From: JBCDJI01 sp964351865
Lineage (GTDB): Bacteria > Verrucomicrobiota > Verrucomicrobiia > Methylacidiphilales > JBCBYL01
Assembly (NCBI GenBank): GCA_964351865.1
Contig: CAYGPJ010000009.1
Span: forward strand, 47,048 to 111,047
Reading direction: 5' to 3'
Length of the DNA stretch: 64,000 bases
A program made the translations under genes and the position numbers. This document shows, piece by piece, positions 34,395 to 43,926 of the stretch (the stretch's first letter is position 1; each line of letters starts with the position of its first letter). The notes under the pieces were generated by a model, which worked only from the letters and a program-made list of their open reading frames with translations, had not been told where the DNA came from and did not search any database.

Positions 34395-34760
34395 GCACTT
34401 AGCCCCGTCCCCTTGTTGGCACGAACTGCGCGCAGCGTTTATTCAGTGCACCCAAACAGTTCCTCTAAGCGTCGTGGTGGAATAAATGACTCCGAAAGAA
34501 TTCGCGAGAGACGTTCCGATATCATCGCGAGCGTACTGCTCTGCGAGAAAGACACCCTACATGGCTATCGCCACTGGCGTCAGCTTGCTAGGATGAAATT
34601 GCATTTCATCGTACCATTTACTCAAATTCATAGAATTTGCTGAATCCAATAGATTCCATAATATAAGAAATGGTTTCCATCAATAGACCTTAACTTATAA
34701 AATCCAACATAAGTTATATTAATCTTTATTTATTTAAGTTATTAATATACTTTATGGCAG
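34395..34760. other. Intergenic gap, no gene seen
   Basis: 366 bases after the GH57 gene. The first half is of average composition with no coding signal; the second half is AT-rich (runs of ATAA and TTTA) and may hold a promoter for the small gene at 34761. One perfect short hairpin lies at 34592-34610. Confidence 0.4.
34592..34610. repeat. Compact hairpin repeat, 3-base loop (copy 2)
   Basis: GATGAAAT-TGC-ATTTCATC, a perfect 8-bp hairpin with loop TGC. It has the same geometry and loop as the arms of the long element at 55843, but different arm sequence. No T-tract follows. Confidence 0.5.
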
Positions 34761-34979
34761 ATGAATCACGAAAATACATATTACTGGCTGAATCCCAGCC
34801 GTCTCCCTGTAATGGAATCCATTGGGCTCATACTGGTACTCTTTTATCTGGTAGCAGCATTCAGTCAAAATAAGCCACTGCCTTATAGCTTTCCACACTG
34901 GGATGGGATCACGATTTCGCTGCCACATGCGCAGATTGAGATTCAAACCGCCGAGACATCAGAACTGTTTATTCCTTAA
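34761..34979 (+). CDS. Possible small membrane protein, 72 residues
   Basis: I do not recognise it. It has one hydrophobic segment (ESIGLILVLFYLVAAFSQ) after a short polar N-terminus and an exposed tail (ISLPHAQIEIQTAETSELFI). The ribosome binding site is weak and the flanking DNA is AT-rich. It may be a real small gene or a chance frame. Confidence 0.3.
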   Translation: MNHENTYYWLNPSRLPVMESIGLILVLFYLVAAFSQNKPLPYSFPHWDGITISLPHAQIEIQTAETSELFIP

Positions 34980-35047
34980 GGAAAAAATAGGTGTTCACTG
35001 GTCATCGTTGAAAGACCAGTGAATTTGATCGTTAAGGTAAAAAAGGC

Positions 35048-35296
35048 TTAAGCGACTGTTTTCCAGCGTTGGGTAGATACTGAATTCTGGCTCTTGGTGA
35101 TCAGCCGAATTGTTCCTGACTTATCCCGCACTCTGAAACAGCCATTCATGCTGTAGCCCATATTATCGGCCACCCATGTCAGGGATTTCACCTCATAGTC
35201 ACCATTAACGATTTCTATAATTTGACCTGATTCCGGAACCATTTGCTCCGCATAAGGACTGCCGTAATCTGATTGAATATTCATGTCATTTTGCAT
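35048..35296 (-). CDS. Hypothetical small protein, about 82 residues
   Basis: The ATG at 35294-35296 (MQNDMNIQSDYGSPYAEQMV) or the next Met (35284) is taken as start; sequence before it is not protein-like. The body is likely beta (GQIIEIVNGDYEVKSLTWVA, GYSMNGCFRVRDKSGTIRLI) and ends in a basic tail. It looks like a small single-domain cytoplasmic protein. No family is recognised. Genes on both sides are unrelated. Confidence 0.5.
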   Translation of the reverse strand: MQNDMNIQSDYGSPYAEQMVPESGQIIEIVNGDYEVKSLTWVADNMGYSMNGCFRVRDKSGTIRLITKSQNSVSTQRWKTVA

Positions 35297-35458
35297 AACG
35301 CATTTTTTGTGCCAGACGAACGTTTTAATGGTTATTTTACTCCGTCCAACGCACACACAGATACTCCCGTTTCATTCAAGAGCAAGTGATATTAAACCGT
35401 GATTGCATCAAAGGTGCGGCAAGAAAATGAGAAACCGTATAGACAAAACTGACGGCGA

Positions 35459-36367
35459 TCACCTGAGGGCATCCAAAGCCGCTTTCGCTACACCGTAGGC
35501 ACCCGCGTTGGAATCTAGTTGGGCTAATGCCACCTCAACCTGAAGCCCCTGAGGACGCATCTCATACTGATCCAGAAAGCCCCGCAGTGGAGTGAGTAAC
35601 ACTTCACCCGCCTTAGCACCGCCTCCGCCGATGATCACGAGTTCCGGATCGATAGCGTTAATCGTTGACGCAATTCCCAAAGCAAATTTTCTGACCGACT
35701 CAGTCCACAACGCTGTTGCTGCTGCCTGTCCTGCCTTAGCGCCATCCACCAGTTCTTTAGTCGTTTTAAAGTCCGGATGGTTCAGATTCTTAATGTACAC
35801 CTCCGAAATCGAATTCTCCAGACTACCGGGAATTCTCCAATCATCTTTCGGAAAAGTGGAATCGATACAAATATGTCCCAAATGTCCGGCTCGACCGATG
35901 TTTCCTTTAATTAGGCGTCCATCGCACATGATGGCCCCACCAATCCCGGTTCCAATGGTGAACATCACGACATCCAGCTTGCCTTGTGCCGCCCCCACCC
36001 AGGCTTCTCCCATCAAAGCGGCATGGGCATCATTCCAGACGACTACCGGAGTCGAGCGTCCCAGAAAATCTACCCAGTCGAAATTCTCCAAGCCCTGCAT
36101 TTTACCAGGGATAAAGTAAATGGATCGGGCATCCCGCGTAGCTAACCCGGGAGCACTGATGCCCACACCCAGTGCGGATCCCTGCTCTTTTTCGATGGTT
36201 GCGATCAGTTGACGGATTTCGATGGCAAACTGAGGTGTATTCGTATCAGCATCAAATTCACCATCGCGGGTGGGGCATGAAAATTCTTTAATCAAAGTGC
36301 CGGAATCATTTACCGCAATAGCCTTGATATTTGTCCCCCCCAGATCGATTCCAATGACATAACTCAT
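35459..36367 (-). CDS. ROK-family sugar kinase (glucokinase-like), without CxCGxxGC zinc motif
   Basis: 302 residues from the ATG at 36365-36367, giving MSYVIGIDLGGTNIKAIAV. Other motifs are VGISAPGLATRDARSI, VVWNDAHAALMGEAW, FTIGTGIGGAIMCDGRLIKG and the GHLGHICID histidine region. The zinc ligand motif of typical ROK proteins is missing. It probably phosphorylates a hexose with ATP. A terminator for the upstream transaldolase gene lies between them, so it may need its own promoter or depend on read-through. Other sugar-phosphate genes lie nearby (tal, pfkA, a second ROK). Confidence 0.88.
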   Translation of the reverse strand: MSYVIGIDLGGTNIKAIAVNDSGTLIKEFSCPTRDGEFDADTNTPQFAIEIRQLIATIEKEQGSALGVGISAPGLATRDARSIYFIPGKMQGLENFDWVDFLGRSTPVVVWNDAHAALMGEAWVGAAQGKLDVVMFTIGTGIGGAIMCDGRLIKGNIGRAGHLGHICIDSTFPKDDWRIPGSLENSISEVYIKNLNHPDFKTTKELVDGAKAGQAAATALWTESVRKFALGIASTINAIDPELVIIGGGGAKAGEVLLTPLRGFLDQYEMRPQGLQVEVALAQLDSNAGAYGVAKAALDALR

Positions 36368-36409
36368 CTGCGGATCATGCTGAACTCTCCTTCCTGTGCC
36401 AAGAAACAA

Positions 36410-36438
36410 AATCGGCTCCCTAGCTTAGGGAGCCGATT
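36410..36438 (-). terminator. Rho-independent terminator of the transaldolase gene
   Basis: A perfect 12-bp GC-rich stem (AATCGGCTCCCT with AGGGAGCCGATT) closes a 5-base loop. On the minus strand it is followed by TTTGTTTC, about 30 bases after the tal stop. Confidence 0.88.
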
Positions 36439-36468
36439 GAATATTCGGAAATGTAAGATATCTGAAGC

Positions 36469-37413
36469 TTAACGAGCCGCTTCAATCATGGCTTCCAGCT
36501 TCACCGTATCTGCAGAGAAGGCACGAATACCGTGAGAGAGTTTTTCAACCGCCATCGGGTCTTCATTGTGATCAAAGCGGAAAGCTTTCTGATCCAGACT
36601 CACTTGATCAATATCCATTCCTTGTGCCGCATCCGCATCGAGTTTTTTATCAATGGCGTCGCTGGAATCACTGAGTTCCTGCAGCAGATTTGGGCTGATG
36701 GTCAATAAATCACAACCAGCCAGTTCAATAATCTGTCCGACATTGCGGAAGCTGGCGCCCATGACTTCAGTCTGATAACCGAATTTTTTGTAATAGTTGT
36801 AGATGCGCTGAACCGACTGTACACCCGGATCTTCAGCGCCCTGATAATCCGTGGCATTTTCTTTCTTATACCAATCGTAAATACGTCCCACAAACGGAGA
36901 AATCAACTGCACTTTAGCTTCAGCACAAGCAACCGCCTGAGCGAATGAAAACAGCAGTGTCAAGTTACAGCGAATACCTTCCTGTTCCAGAATTTCTGCG
37001 GCCTTGATCCCTTCCCAGGTGGAAGCAATTTTAATCAGGATGCGTTCACGGCTCACGCCGGCAGCTTCGTAGAGACCAATCAGATAACGTGCTTTTTCCA
37101 GGGTGCCTTCCGTGTCGAATGATAGTCGGGCGTCTGTCTCGGTGGAAACACGTCCCGGAACAATATCAAGAATCTTGATTCCAAACTGAATCAGCGTCTG
37201 ATCAATGATCTCCTGAGTGCTCTCGCCAGCATGATCTTGAATCACTTTATCCAGAATCGGACGATATTCATCCTGCTGGACCGCTTTGAGAATGAGTGAG
37301 GGGTTCGTCGTCGCATCTTGCGGAGTATAGGCTTTCATAGCCTCAAAATCTCCGGTGTCAGCCACGACCGTGGTGAATTGCTTCAGTTGTTCAAGTTGAT
37401 TAGTAGTGCTCAT
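36469..37413 (-). CDS. tal: Transaldolase
   Basis: 314 residues from the ATG at 37411-37413 (STTNQLEQLKQFTTVVADTG). The fold-type TalB signatures are YTPQDATTNPSLILKAV, DIVPGRVSTETDARLSFDTE, ILIKIASTWEGIKAAEIL (Schiff-base lysine in IKIAST), NLTLLFSFAQAVACAEA and GASFRNVGQI. It interconverts sedoheptulose-7-phosphate and erythrose-4-phosphate in the non-oxidative pentose phosphate pathway. A good hairpin terminator follows; the promoter lies in the 200 bases before the divergent histidine kinase. Confidence 0.97.
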   Translation of the reverse strand: MSTTNQLEQLKQFTTVVADTGDFEAMKAYTPQDATTNPSLILKAVQQDEYRPILDKVIQDHAGESTQEIIDQTLIQFGIKILDIVPGRVSTETDARLSFDTEGTLEKARYLIGLYEAAGVSRERILIKIASTWEGIKAAEILEQEGIRCNLTLLFSFAQAVACAEAKVQLISPFVGRIYDWYKKENATDYQGAEDPGVQSVQRIYNYYKKFGYQTEVMGASFRNVGQIIELAGCDLLTISPNLLQELSDSSDAIDKKLDADAAQGMDIDQVSLDQKAFRFDHNEDPMAVEKLSHGIRAFSADTVKLEAMIEAAR

Positions 37414-37609
37414 AAGGATGACTACGGAGCTTACTGATCGAGTCTGTTTTGGCAACAGTGAAGAAAAATTTCATATGAATTTTTCTGTCTCTCAGATGAA
37501 ACAGGGTCTTCATCTTATTGTGACTTTGCCCTTATAGGTTATTTGCCTTGTCACTGAAATGGTTCTCCATGGTGGCACCTAGCATCAAGCTAAATCTACT
37601 TATAATAAC

Positions 37610-40210
37610 ATGGATACCACCACAACAATTCAGGAAACCCCTTCGTCAACGACGACAAATCAGGAGGTGACCCCGGAAATGGTAACGACCCATTCTGAGA
37701 CCATACCCGAGAACCGATATCATTTAGGCTCAAAGACCGATTGGCGTGATCTGATTGATCATCAGACGTCAATGAGTGGCTCCACCACGATGGAGGAGGC
37801 TCAAAACTTTTTCCGTAGTCATCCCGATTGCCATTTCGGTGTCGTGCTCGATGAGGACAACCAGATTATCGGGCTTTGCTCCGAACAAAAAATCGGTAAC
37901 ACCCTGAGCCAGTGGGGCCTGGGATATGCCGTGTTCGCTAAAAAGCCGGTGCGCAACCATATTCTGGAAGACGACTATCGCATCGTATCCGGCAGTCCCG
38001 TGTATCAAGTGCTCAGTGCGATCATGAAGCGTCAGGAAGATTTTTTCGATGATGTGATCCTGATTGATCAGCAGGGTAAATTCCTTGGCCTCATCCGCGT
38101 TGCCACCCTGGTTCACCTCCAGCATGAAATCAACCGACAACAATACGAAGAAATTAAAAACTTCACGGAACAGTTGAATCGCAGCAATGAAGAACTCGCC
38201 AGCGCACGCGATACGGCGATGCAGGCGGCAGAAATGAAATCCTCCTTTCTGGCCAACATGTCTCACGAAATCCGCACCCCGCTTAATGGAATTTTAGGTA
38301 TGGTCAAAATTCTGCTACGCACCCCGCTTTCAGCCACTCAGCGACGCTATGCTCAAACCGTCCAGAATTCCGGATCTGCACTGCTCACCATCCTGAATGA
38401 TATTCTCGATTTTTCTAAAATCGAAGCCGGCAAGATGGAACTGGAACAGACTCCCTTTGACATCGCTGAAGTCATGGATGAAGTCGTTGAGTTGATGGAA
38501 GAACGTGCGCGGGAAAAAAATATCGAGCTATTTTCCTGGATCAACAGTAATAGCACCACCCACGTGATCTCGGATCCCGCTCGAATCCGGCAGGTGTTGC
38601 TCAACTTGATTTCGAATGCCATCAAATTTACCGAACAAGGAGAGGTATTGGTTCGTGTCACCCAGCAAGAGGAGACTCAAGAGACAGTTACGCTCAAGAT
38701 ATCCGTCCGCGATACCGGCATCGGAATTTCACCGGAAAATCAACAAAAGCTCTTTCAGGCTTTTCAACAGGCCGACTCATCCACCAACCGCAAATTCGGC
38801 GGCACCGGACTGGGTTTAGCCATCTCCAGAAAGCTGGTGGAGCTGCTCGGCGGGCAAATTTCACTGGAAAGCATGGAAGGGAAAGGCTCCAATTTCTTTT
38901 TTACCATCAACTTCAAAAAACAGAACCCCTCCGATGAAATCACGAATCATCATGTTGGTGAGCCAGATTTCTGGGGTGTTCGCAATCTGATTGTCACAGA
39001 AAATACCGGCTACGCTGGATACCTTCGCGAGCAAATGACCAGCTGGAATATCATCAGCAGACATGTCACTTCCTGCGAACAGGCGATGGACTTTATTGTG
39101 TCACAGGCGGATCGCAGCACCCCCATGGATATCATCTTTATCGACACCAAGGTCGGCAATCAATCTGCCCTCGATTTCGCTGCATCCGTCCGCGCAAATC
39201 CAGCGATCTCGGATAGCAGGATCGTCATTCTTGCAAATCAGGATGAAGAGCCTGACCATCACCTCACTCGTGAACTACGTATCACTGAAATCCTGGCTAA
39301 ACCGCTGAAATCAGAGGCCCTCAAAAATGCTATCTCACTGGCACTGGTACATAAACCGAAATCCGAAACCAGAATATTGCCTCCGGCACCGGTTGAAACA
39401 TCCCAAGCGGTGCCTGCAACCGAAACCTTGCATCAGGACGAGAGTCCTGAATCATCCGTGCCCCCACTCAAACTCCTGCTGGTCGAAGATAGTGAAGTCA
39501 ACCGGGAAGTGGCGCTCATTCAGTTGCAGGTATGGAATCACCAGATTCAAACAGCTGAAAATGGCAAGATCGCACTCGAGATCCTCGCTACTGAAACCTT
39601 TGACGGTATTTTAATGGATTGCCAGATGCCGGAAGTGGACGGCTATGAAGCAACAGCGCAAATCAGGAATCCGGAATCCGAAATCCTCAATCACGATGTC
39701 TATATTATCGCGATGACAGCTAATGCCCTACAGGGCGATCGCGAGAAGTGCCTGCAGGCGGGCATGAATGATTACGTCAGCAAACCTGTTGACGAGGCAG
39801 AGTTACTTGAAGCGTTGCAACGTTGTGCCGATCACTCACGAAATATAACTCCCGCCGCCGACACCGAAGACACGGAGGTTTCCATGGGACCACCCGCACC
39901 ACCCGCGCCGCCGGCCAACCATGCAACCGGCTTCCCGCCGCACCTGATCTCTCTATTCATCAATGAAACCGAACGCCGTTTACAAGAGTTGGAAACTCAC
40001 CTCGGCCATGAGGCTTTGGATGAGGCGGCCCGTGCCGCCCATACCATCAAAGGAACCGCTGGTAATTTTAAGGCGGATACGTTGGCCGATCTGGCCAGAG
40101 ACATCGAAAACTGCTGTGTTCATCATGATATCCAACGAGCTCGGGATTTACTGCCCAGCATTTGGAACACGTTTAATCTTCATCGCCAATCATTAGCGGT
40201 CACCGCTTGA
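37610..40210 (+). CDS. Hybrid histidine kinase: CBS-like sensor, HisKA-HATPase, two REC, HPt
   Basis: 866 residues. Domain order: disordered N-terminus; CBS-pair-like sensor (about 45-175: HFGVVLDEDNQIIGLCSEQK, VILIDQQGKFLGLIRVATL); coiled coil (HEINRQQYEEIKNFTEQLNR); HisKA with phospho-His219 (NMSHEIRTPLNGILGM); HATPase (NLISNAIKFTEQGEVLV, KFGGTGLGLAISRKLVELLG); a degenerate first receiver lacking the acidic pair; a complete second receiver (LLLVEDSEVNREVALIQL, FDGILMDCQMPEVDGYEATA); and a C-terminal HPt domain (AAHTIKGTAGNF). No membrane segment, so it is cytoplasmic. It heads a three-gene phosphorelay with the next two genes. Confidence 0.93.
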   Translation: MDTTTTIQETPSSTTTNQEVTPEMVTTHSETIPENRYHLGSKTDWRDLIDHQTSMSGSTTMEEAQNFFRSHPDCHFGVVLDEDNQIIGLCSEQKIGNTLSQWGLGYAVFAKKPVRNHILEDDYRIVSGSPVYQVLSAIMKRQEDFFDDVILIDQQGKFLGLIRVATLVHLQHEINRQQYEEIKNFTEQLNRSNEELASARDTAMQAAEMKSSFLANMSHEIRTPLNGILGMVKILLRTPLSATQRRYAQTVQNSGSALLTILNDILDFSKIEAGKMELEQTPFDIAEVMDEVVELMEERAREKNIELFSWINSNSTTHVISDPARIRQVLLNLISNAIKFTEQGEVLVRVTQQEETQETVTLKISVRDTGIGISPENQQKLFQAFQQADSSTNRKFGGTGLGLAISRKLVELLGGQISLESMEGKGSNFFFTINFKKQNPSDEITNHHVGEPDFWGVRNLIVTENTGYAGYLREQMTSWNIISRHVTSCEQAMDFIVSQADRSTPMDIIFIDTKVGNQSALDFAASVRANPAISDSRIVILANQDEEPDHHLTRELRITEILAKPLKSEALKNAISLALVHKPKSETRILPPAPVETSQAVPATETLHQDESPESSVPPLKLLLVEDSEVNREVALIQLQVWNHQIQTAENGKIALEILATETFDGILMDCQMPEVDGYEATAQIRNPESEILNHDVYIIAMTANALQGDREKCLQAGMNDYVSKPVDEAELLEALQRCADHSRNITPAADTEDTEVSMGPPAPPAPPANHATGFPPHLISLFINETERRLQELETHLGHEALDEAARAAHTIKGTAGNFKADTLADLARDIENCCVHHDIQRARDLLPSIWNTFNLHRQSLAVTA

Positions 40211-40223
40211 ACGATTCTGAAGT

Positions 40224-41336
40224 ATGCCCGTCACTATGACATTTGATACCCAACGAGTTTTTCTCTTTACCGAAGGAACCCAACTCGGACCATTTGATTT
40301 AGCAACCGCTGAATCGCTCTGGAAGCAGGTTGGCTCACCAGAAGAGATGTGGCTCTGGTCTCCGGGAATGAAAGATTGGGCACCCATTGGTGATCTCTTA
40401 CGTTCCGCGTTACCCGGCGACCTTCCGAGCCAGACCGCCCGCATACTCGCCGTTGATGATGACCCGGTCATGCTGGAAATGATTCGTCTCACCTTGGAAA
40501 ATGCCGGGTATCCAGTGGTCACCGCCAATGACATGCTACCGGCCTGCCGACTACTGGAAAAGCAGGGTCTGTCCGCATTTCAAGGGATTGTCACTGATTA
40601 CCAGATGCCAGGGGGCTCTGGCTTGGATCTGGTTCGCTGGATCAAGCAACGAGATGAATCTTTGCAGACTTTGCTACTCACCGCACGTGACGACAAACAA
40701 CTCGTTAAAGCAGGACTCCGTGCGGGCATATTTGATTTCCTGGAAAAACCTCTCAATCAGGAACACTTGATCCAATCTTTAAAAGAAGCCGTCGAATTGA
40801 CTAATAAGCGCCGGGAAGAGCGTCAGGCTTTGCTTGAAATGGTCAAAATTCGTCTCTCGGGCCAAGGCGTATTAGCAGAAGAGGTCATTTCAAAAATGGC
40901 TGCTCGTGAATCGAATTCTTCCTCCCTGCTGTTGAAGTTGGATTCCATCGTGAAGTACTCCCGTAAACTGGAAGAGTCATCTTCCTCCTCCGGCATGAAG
41001 GGAGAATTGGGAGATTTACTGCTGCTCGACATTATTCAACTACTGACCCAAGCCGGTAAAAACGGCAAACTCGCCATCTTCCCCCACCCCGGTCAATTAC
41101 TGGTCGAACCCTGCGAAATCTATTTTAAAGCAGGAAATTTTTATCATGTCCGATCAGGTGAACATCAGGGCATTCATGCACTACAACTCCTGTTACAGTG
41201 CCAGAAAGGCACCTTTGAATTCACCCATGGCGTCACCACCGATGTTCACAGCATCTCTGGCGACCCCATTGCACTCATGCTCATGATCAGTGCCGAAATT
41301 GACGAAGCCAGAAGTAACGACGGCGCCACATACTAA
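40224..41336 (+). CDS. GYF_2 - receiver - PATAN (DUF4388) protein
   Basis: 370 residues. An N-terminal GYF_2-like module (about 8-55: VFLFTEGTQLGPFDLATAES, MWLWSPGMKDWAPIGDLL) precedes a full receiver domain (about 72-195: RILAVDDDPVMLEMIRLTLE, GIVTDYQMPGGSGLDLVRWI, TLLLTARDDK, DFLEKPL) and a C-terminal DUF4388/PATAN-type domain (about 255-360: LLLLDIIQLLTQAGKNGKLA, EIYFKAGNFYHVRSGEHQGI). PATAN domains occur in cyanobacterial and deltaproteobacterial regulators of motility. The gene starts 14 bases after the histidine kinase, so it is a likely phosphate acceptor. The domain order is uncommon. Confidence 0.85.
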   Translation: MPVTMTFDTQRVFLFTEGTQLGPFDLATAESLWKQVGSPEEMWLWSPGMKDWAPIGDLLRSALPGDLPSQTARILAVDDDPVMLEMIRLTLENAGYPVVTANDMLPACRLLEKQGLSAFQGIVTDYQMPGGSGLDLVRWIKQRDESLQTLLLTARDDKQLVKAGLRAGIFDFLEKPLNQEHLIQSLKEAVELTNKRREERQALLEMVKIRLSGQGVLAEEVISKMAARESNSSSLLLKLDSIVKYSRKLEESSSSSGMKGELGDLLLLDIIQLLTQAGKNGKLAIFPHPGQLLVEPCEIYFKAGNFYHVRSGEHQGIHALQLLLQCQKGTFEFTHGVTTDVHSISGDPIALMLMISAEIDEARSNDGATY

Positions 41337-41339
41337 CTT

Positions 41340-41717
41340 ATGACAAAAATCATGATTATCGACGACAGCGATGCCACACGTGCATCGATCGAATGCATAC
41401 TTACCGCACTTGGACACGAAGTAGTCAGTGTGGAAAACGGCATCAATGCACTCAAGCGCCTCAAAGACCAGGGGCCATTTGACCTGCTTATTACCGACAT
41501 CTTTATGCCGGAAATGGATGGCATCGAAGTGATTGAAAATTCCAAAAAACTGTATCCGGAAATGAAAATTATCGCGATGTCCGCTGGTGGCATGGGAATT
41601 CAGGGAACTGAAATGCTATCCATCGCATCGGACCTCGGAGCAGAAAAAGTGGTGCCCAAACCTTTCAGTAATGACGACCTTTCCGCTGCCGTAGCTACGT
41701 TGCTCCAAACCAGCTAG
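41340..41717 (+). CDS. Single-domain response regulator
   Basis: 125 residues forming one CheY-like receiver: IMIIDDSDATRASIECILTA (acidic pair), LLITDIFMPEMDGIEVI (phospho-Asp), IIAMSAGG (Thr/Ser) and VVPKPF (Lys). No output domain follows. It starts 3 bases after the GYF_2-REC-PATAN gene, so it is co-transcribed with the hybrid kinase and may act as shuttle or output of that relay. Confidence 0.95.
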   Translation: MTKIMIIDDSDATRASIECILTALGHEVVSVENGINALKRLKDQGPFDLLITDIFMPEMDGIEVIENSKKLYPEMKIIAMSAGGMGIQGTEMLSIASDLGAEKVVPKPFSNDDLSAAVATLLQTS

Positions 41718-41838
41718 GAAACCCGTGTCATTTTTAATACTGAATTGGTGAATAAGTCCACATTTACACCACAGGCCTGCCAATCTTTTTGTTTTTTTTA
41801 TTCCCTGTGGCTGGCTCAGCGGTTAAACAAGTGGCGCA

Positions 41839-42843
41839 ATGATTAAACGACTGGCTGTCCTTACCTCTGGCGGAGATTCCCCGGGAATGAATCCCGCACT
41901 ACGCGCGATTACCCGTGCCGGCATCAACCATAACCTGGAGGTCATCGGTATCGAAAACGGTTATCGCGGCATTTTTGACAATGAATTTATCGAACTCGAT
42001 GTACTTAAAGTCTCGGGCAAGATTCGCGATTCCGGTACCTTCTTATGTACCAGCCGTTGTAAAGAAATGATGGAGGAAGGCGGACCGGCCAAAGCCGTCG
42101 ATATTCTCAAGGAACAGAAGATCGATGCTTTGTGTGTGATTGGCGGAGACGGATCACTCACCGGGGCTAATGAGCTGACCAAACTCGGCTTTCCAGTCAT
42201 CGGCCTGCCCGGCACGATCGATAATGATTTATACGGCACCGACACTTCCATCGGAGTCGACACCTGCCTGAATGGCATCATCAGTATGGTGGATATGATC
42301 AAAGCCACCGCCTCCTCTCATCGTCGCTGCTTTGTAGTGGAAGTGATGGGCCGAAACTCCGGCTACCTGGCCATGATGAGTACCATCACCACCGGATCCC
42401 AGGTCGCTGTCATTCCGGAATACAAAATGAACATTACCCGGGTGATGGAAGCACTCAACCGCCGGATGAAACGCAAGCACAACAACAGCGTTGTTATCGT
42501 CGCAGAAGGTGTCAGCGCCGGGGCTGATTTTCAGAAATTATTAGAAGATGAGCGTGTCAATCAACCGGATTTTCGTCAGGAAGTCCGACTCACCGCCCTC
42601 GGGCATATCCAGCGTGGGGGCACCCCGACTCATTTCGATCGACTGCTAGCCAGTCGCATGGGCGAGTTTGCGGTATTGGCTCTCATTCATGGGGAAACCG
42701 GCTGTATGGTCGGCAGCGTGGCAGGAAAAATGCAGTTGCGGGATTTCGACCAGATCTTGGGTAAACGTAAAGATTTGCCAGCGGATGCCGTGCGTCTCGC
42801 CCGCAACCTCGGTATCGAGTTCGGCGAAACCGTGGAAATGTAA
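41839..42843 (+). CDS. pfkA: ATP-dependent 6-phosphofructokinase
   Basis: 334 residues, bacterial PfkA size. Motifs: KRLAVLTSGGDSPGMNPALR, CVIGGDGSLTGANEL, LPGTIDNDLYGTDTSIGVDT, VEVMGRNSGYLAMM, GHIQRGGTPTHFDR. Gly in GGDGS and PGTIDND, rather than the Asp and Lys of the pyrophosphate-dependent group, points to ATP as donor. It commits fructose-6-phosphate to glycolysis. The gene follows the phosphorelay genes by 120 bases and converges with a ROK gene. Confidence 0.95.
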   Translation: MIKRLAVLTSGGDSPGMNPALRAITRAGINHNLEVIGIENGYRGIFDNEFIELDVLKVSGKIRDSGTFLCTSRCKEMMEEGGPAKAVDILKEQKIDALCVIGGDGSLTGANELTKLGFPVIGLPGTIDNDLYGTDTSIGVDTCLNGIISMVDMIKATASSHRRCFVVEVMGRNSGYLAMMSTITTGSQVAVIPEYKMNITRVMEALNRRMKRKHNNSVVIVAEGVSAGADFQKLLEDERVNQPDFRQEVRLTALGHIQRGGTPTHFDRLLASRMGEFAVLALIHGETGCMVGSVAGKMQLRDFDQILGKRKDLPADAVRLARNLGIEFGETVEM

Positions 42844-42855
42844 ATCACCCTATCA

Positions 42856-43866
42856 TCAGACGGACAGATCCCCGTCTTTTCCCTTAGGCCGCATGGGCTG
42901 GCCATTGCCTTGGTGGCGATACCAGGCGACTGCCAATGCCGCGTAATTACCTATCTCTTCTTCCAGTCCCGCTGGCACGATTTCACAAATGGCGGCAGAA
43001 CGGGGCAAGGCTTCCTTCTCGAGTGCCCGCCGCATCGGCTTTTCCAGAAAATTTCGACAACGTGCAAAAATACTACCCAGCACGATTTTTTCCGGATTCA
43101 GGATATCGATCAATATCGCCAGCGCCTCACCATAGCGATAGCCCACCTGCTCTAAAATTTTGACCGCTTTTAGATCTCCTGCCAGTGCCGCCTCAGCCAG
43201 ATCTTTGGCGGTAATTTTTGATATCGTTTCGTGAGCCTCTAAGCCATCTGAACTGTTGGGATTGAAGGAAACGGCTCCATCATGAGCAGCGGCTTCCGCC
43301 TGCGCCAACTGGGCGATTCCTCCCCCGCTGCAAAACCCCTCAACCGATCCAGCCTTACCGTATCCAATCGGCCCATCGGCAGCCAGTCGCACGTGACCGA
43401 TCTCACCCGCTGAGCCACTGGCTCCCTCCACTAGCATTCCATTAATGATCAGACCGGCCCCGAAGCCAGTTCCTGCCGTGATGAAAACCATATGATTCGA
43501 CTGCTCACCTGCCCCGAATTTCCACTCCGCTAACGCCCCGGCATTCGCATCATTCATCAGGTAAGCTTTACAGGAAAATGCTTCTTCCAACTGCTTCACG
43601 ATGTTGATCCGATCCCAGCCAGGAAGATTGGGGGGAGAAAGAATCACTCCCTTGAAACGATCCAGCGGATCGCCACAGGCCACGCCGATCACACTATGTT
43701 GATCAACACCAAATTTTTTGAGTTCTTTGATCACTCGTGCGATGGCTGCCGCAGGTGGGCCGGAGGGAAACCTCACTACTTTTTGGGGAACTCCTGACTT
43801 ATTACCTTGGATCACTGCAATTTTAGTGCCACCGATATCCACCCCGTAATAAATTGGTCTATCCAT
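42856..43866 (-). CDS. ROK-family protein (sugar kinase-like), second copy in window
   Basis: 336 residues. Phosphate-binding and sugar-binding motifs are YYGVDIGGTKIAVIQGN, LMNDANAGALAEWKFGAGEQ, FITAGTGFGAGLIINGMLVE and GEIGHVRLAADGPIGYGKAG. The usual C-x-CGxxGC zinc motif reads GKAGSVEGFCSGG, so only one cysteine remains. There is no N-terminal HTH, so it is an enzyme type rather than a repressor. It is close to the histidine-containing GHVRL of the ROK fold but diverges from the copy at 35459. Its substrate is unknown, perhaps glucose or an amino sugar. Confidence 0.85.
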   Translation of the reverse strand: MDRPIYYGVDIGGTKIAVIQGNKSGVPQKVVRFPSGPPAAAIARVIKELKKFGVDQHSVIGVACGDPLDRFKGVILSPPNLPGWDRINIVKQLEEAFSCKAYLMNDANAGALAEWKFGAGEQSNHMVFITAGTGFGAGLIINGMLVEGASGSAGEIGHVRLAADGPIGYGKAGSVEGFCSGGGIAQLAQAEAAAHDGAVSFNPNSSDGLEAHETISKITAKDLAEAALAGDLKAVKILEQVGYRYGEALAILIDILNPEKIVLGSIFARCRNFLEKPMRRALEKEALPRSAAICEIVPAGLEEEIGNYAALAVAWYRHQGNGQPMRPKGKDGDLSV

Positions 43867-43926
43867 GAATCGTATTATTCTCCTTTACTGATTTGATTCA
43901 TTCATGCTCCATCAGTCGTGACACGA

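Noticed and set aside
34413..34643. Open frame of 76 codons after the GH57 gene
   Set aside because: Composition and residue pattern (many Arg, Ser, Cys without structure) look non-coding and there is no ribosome binding site.
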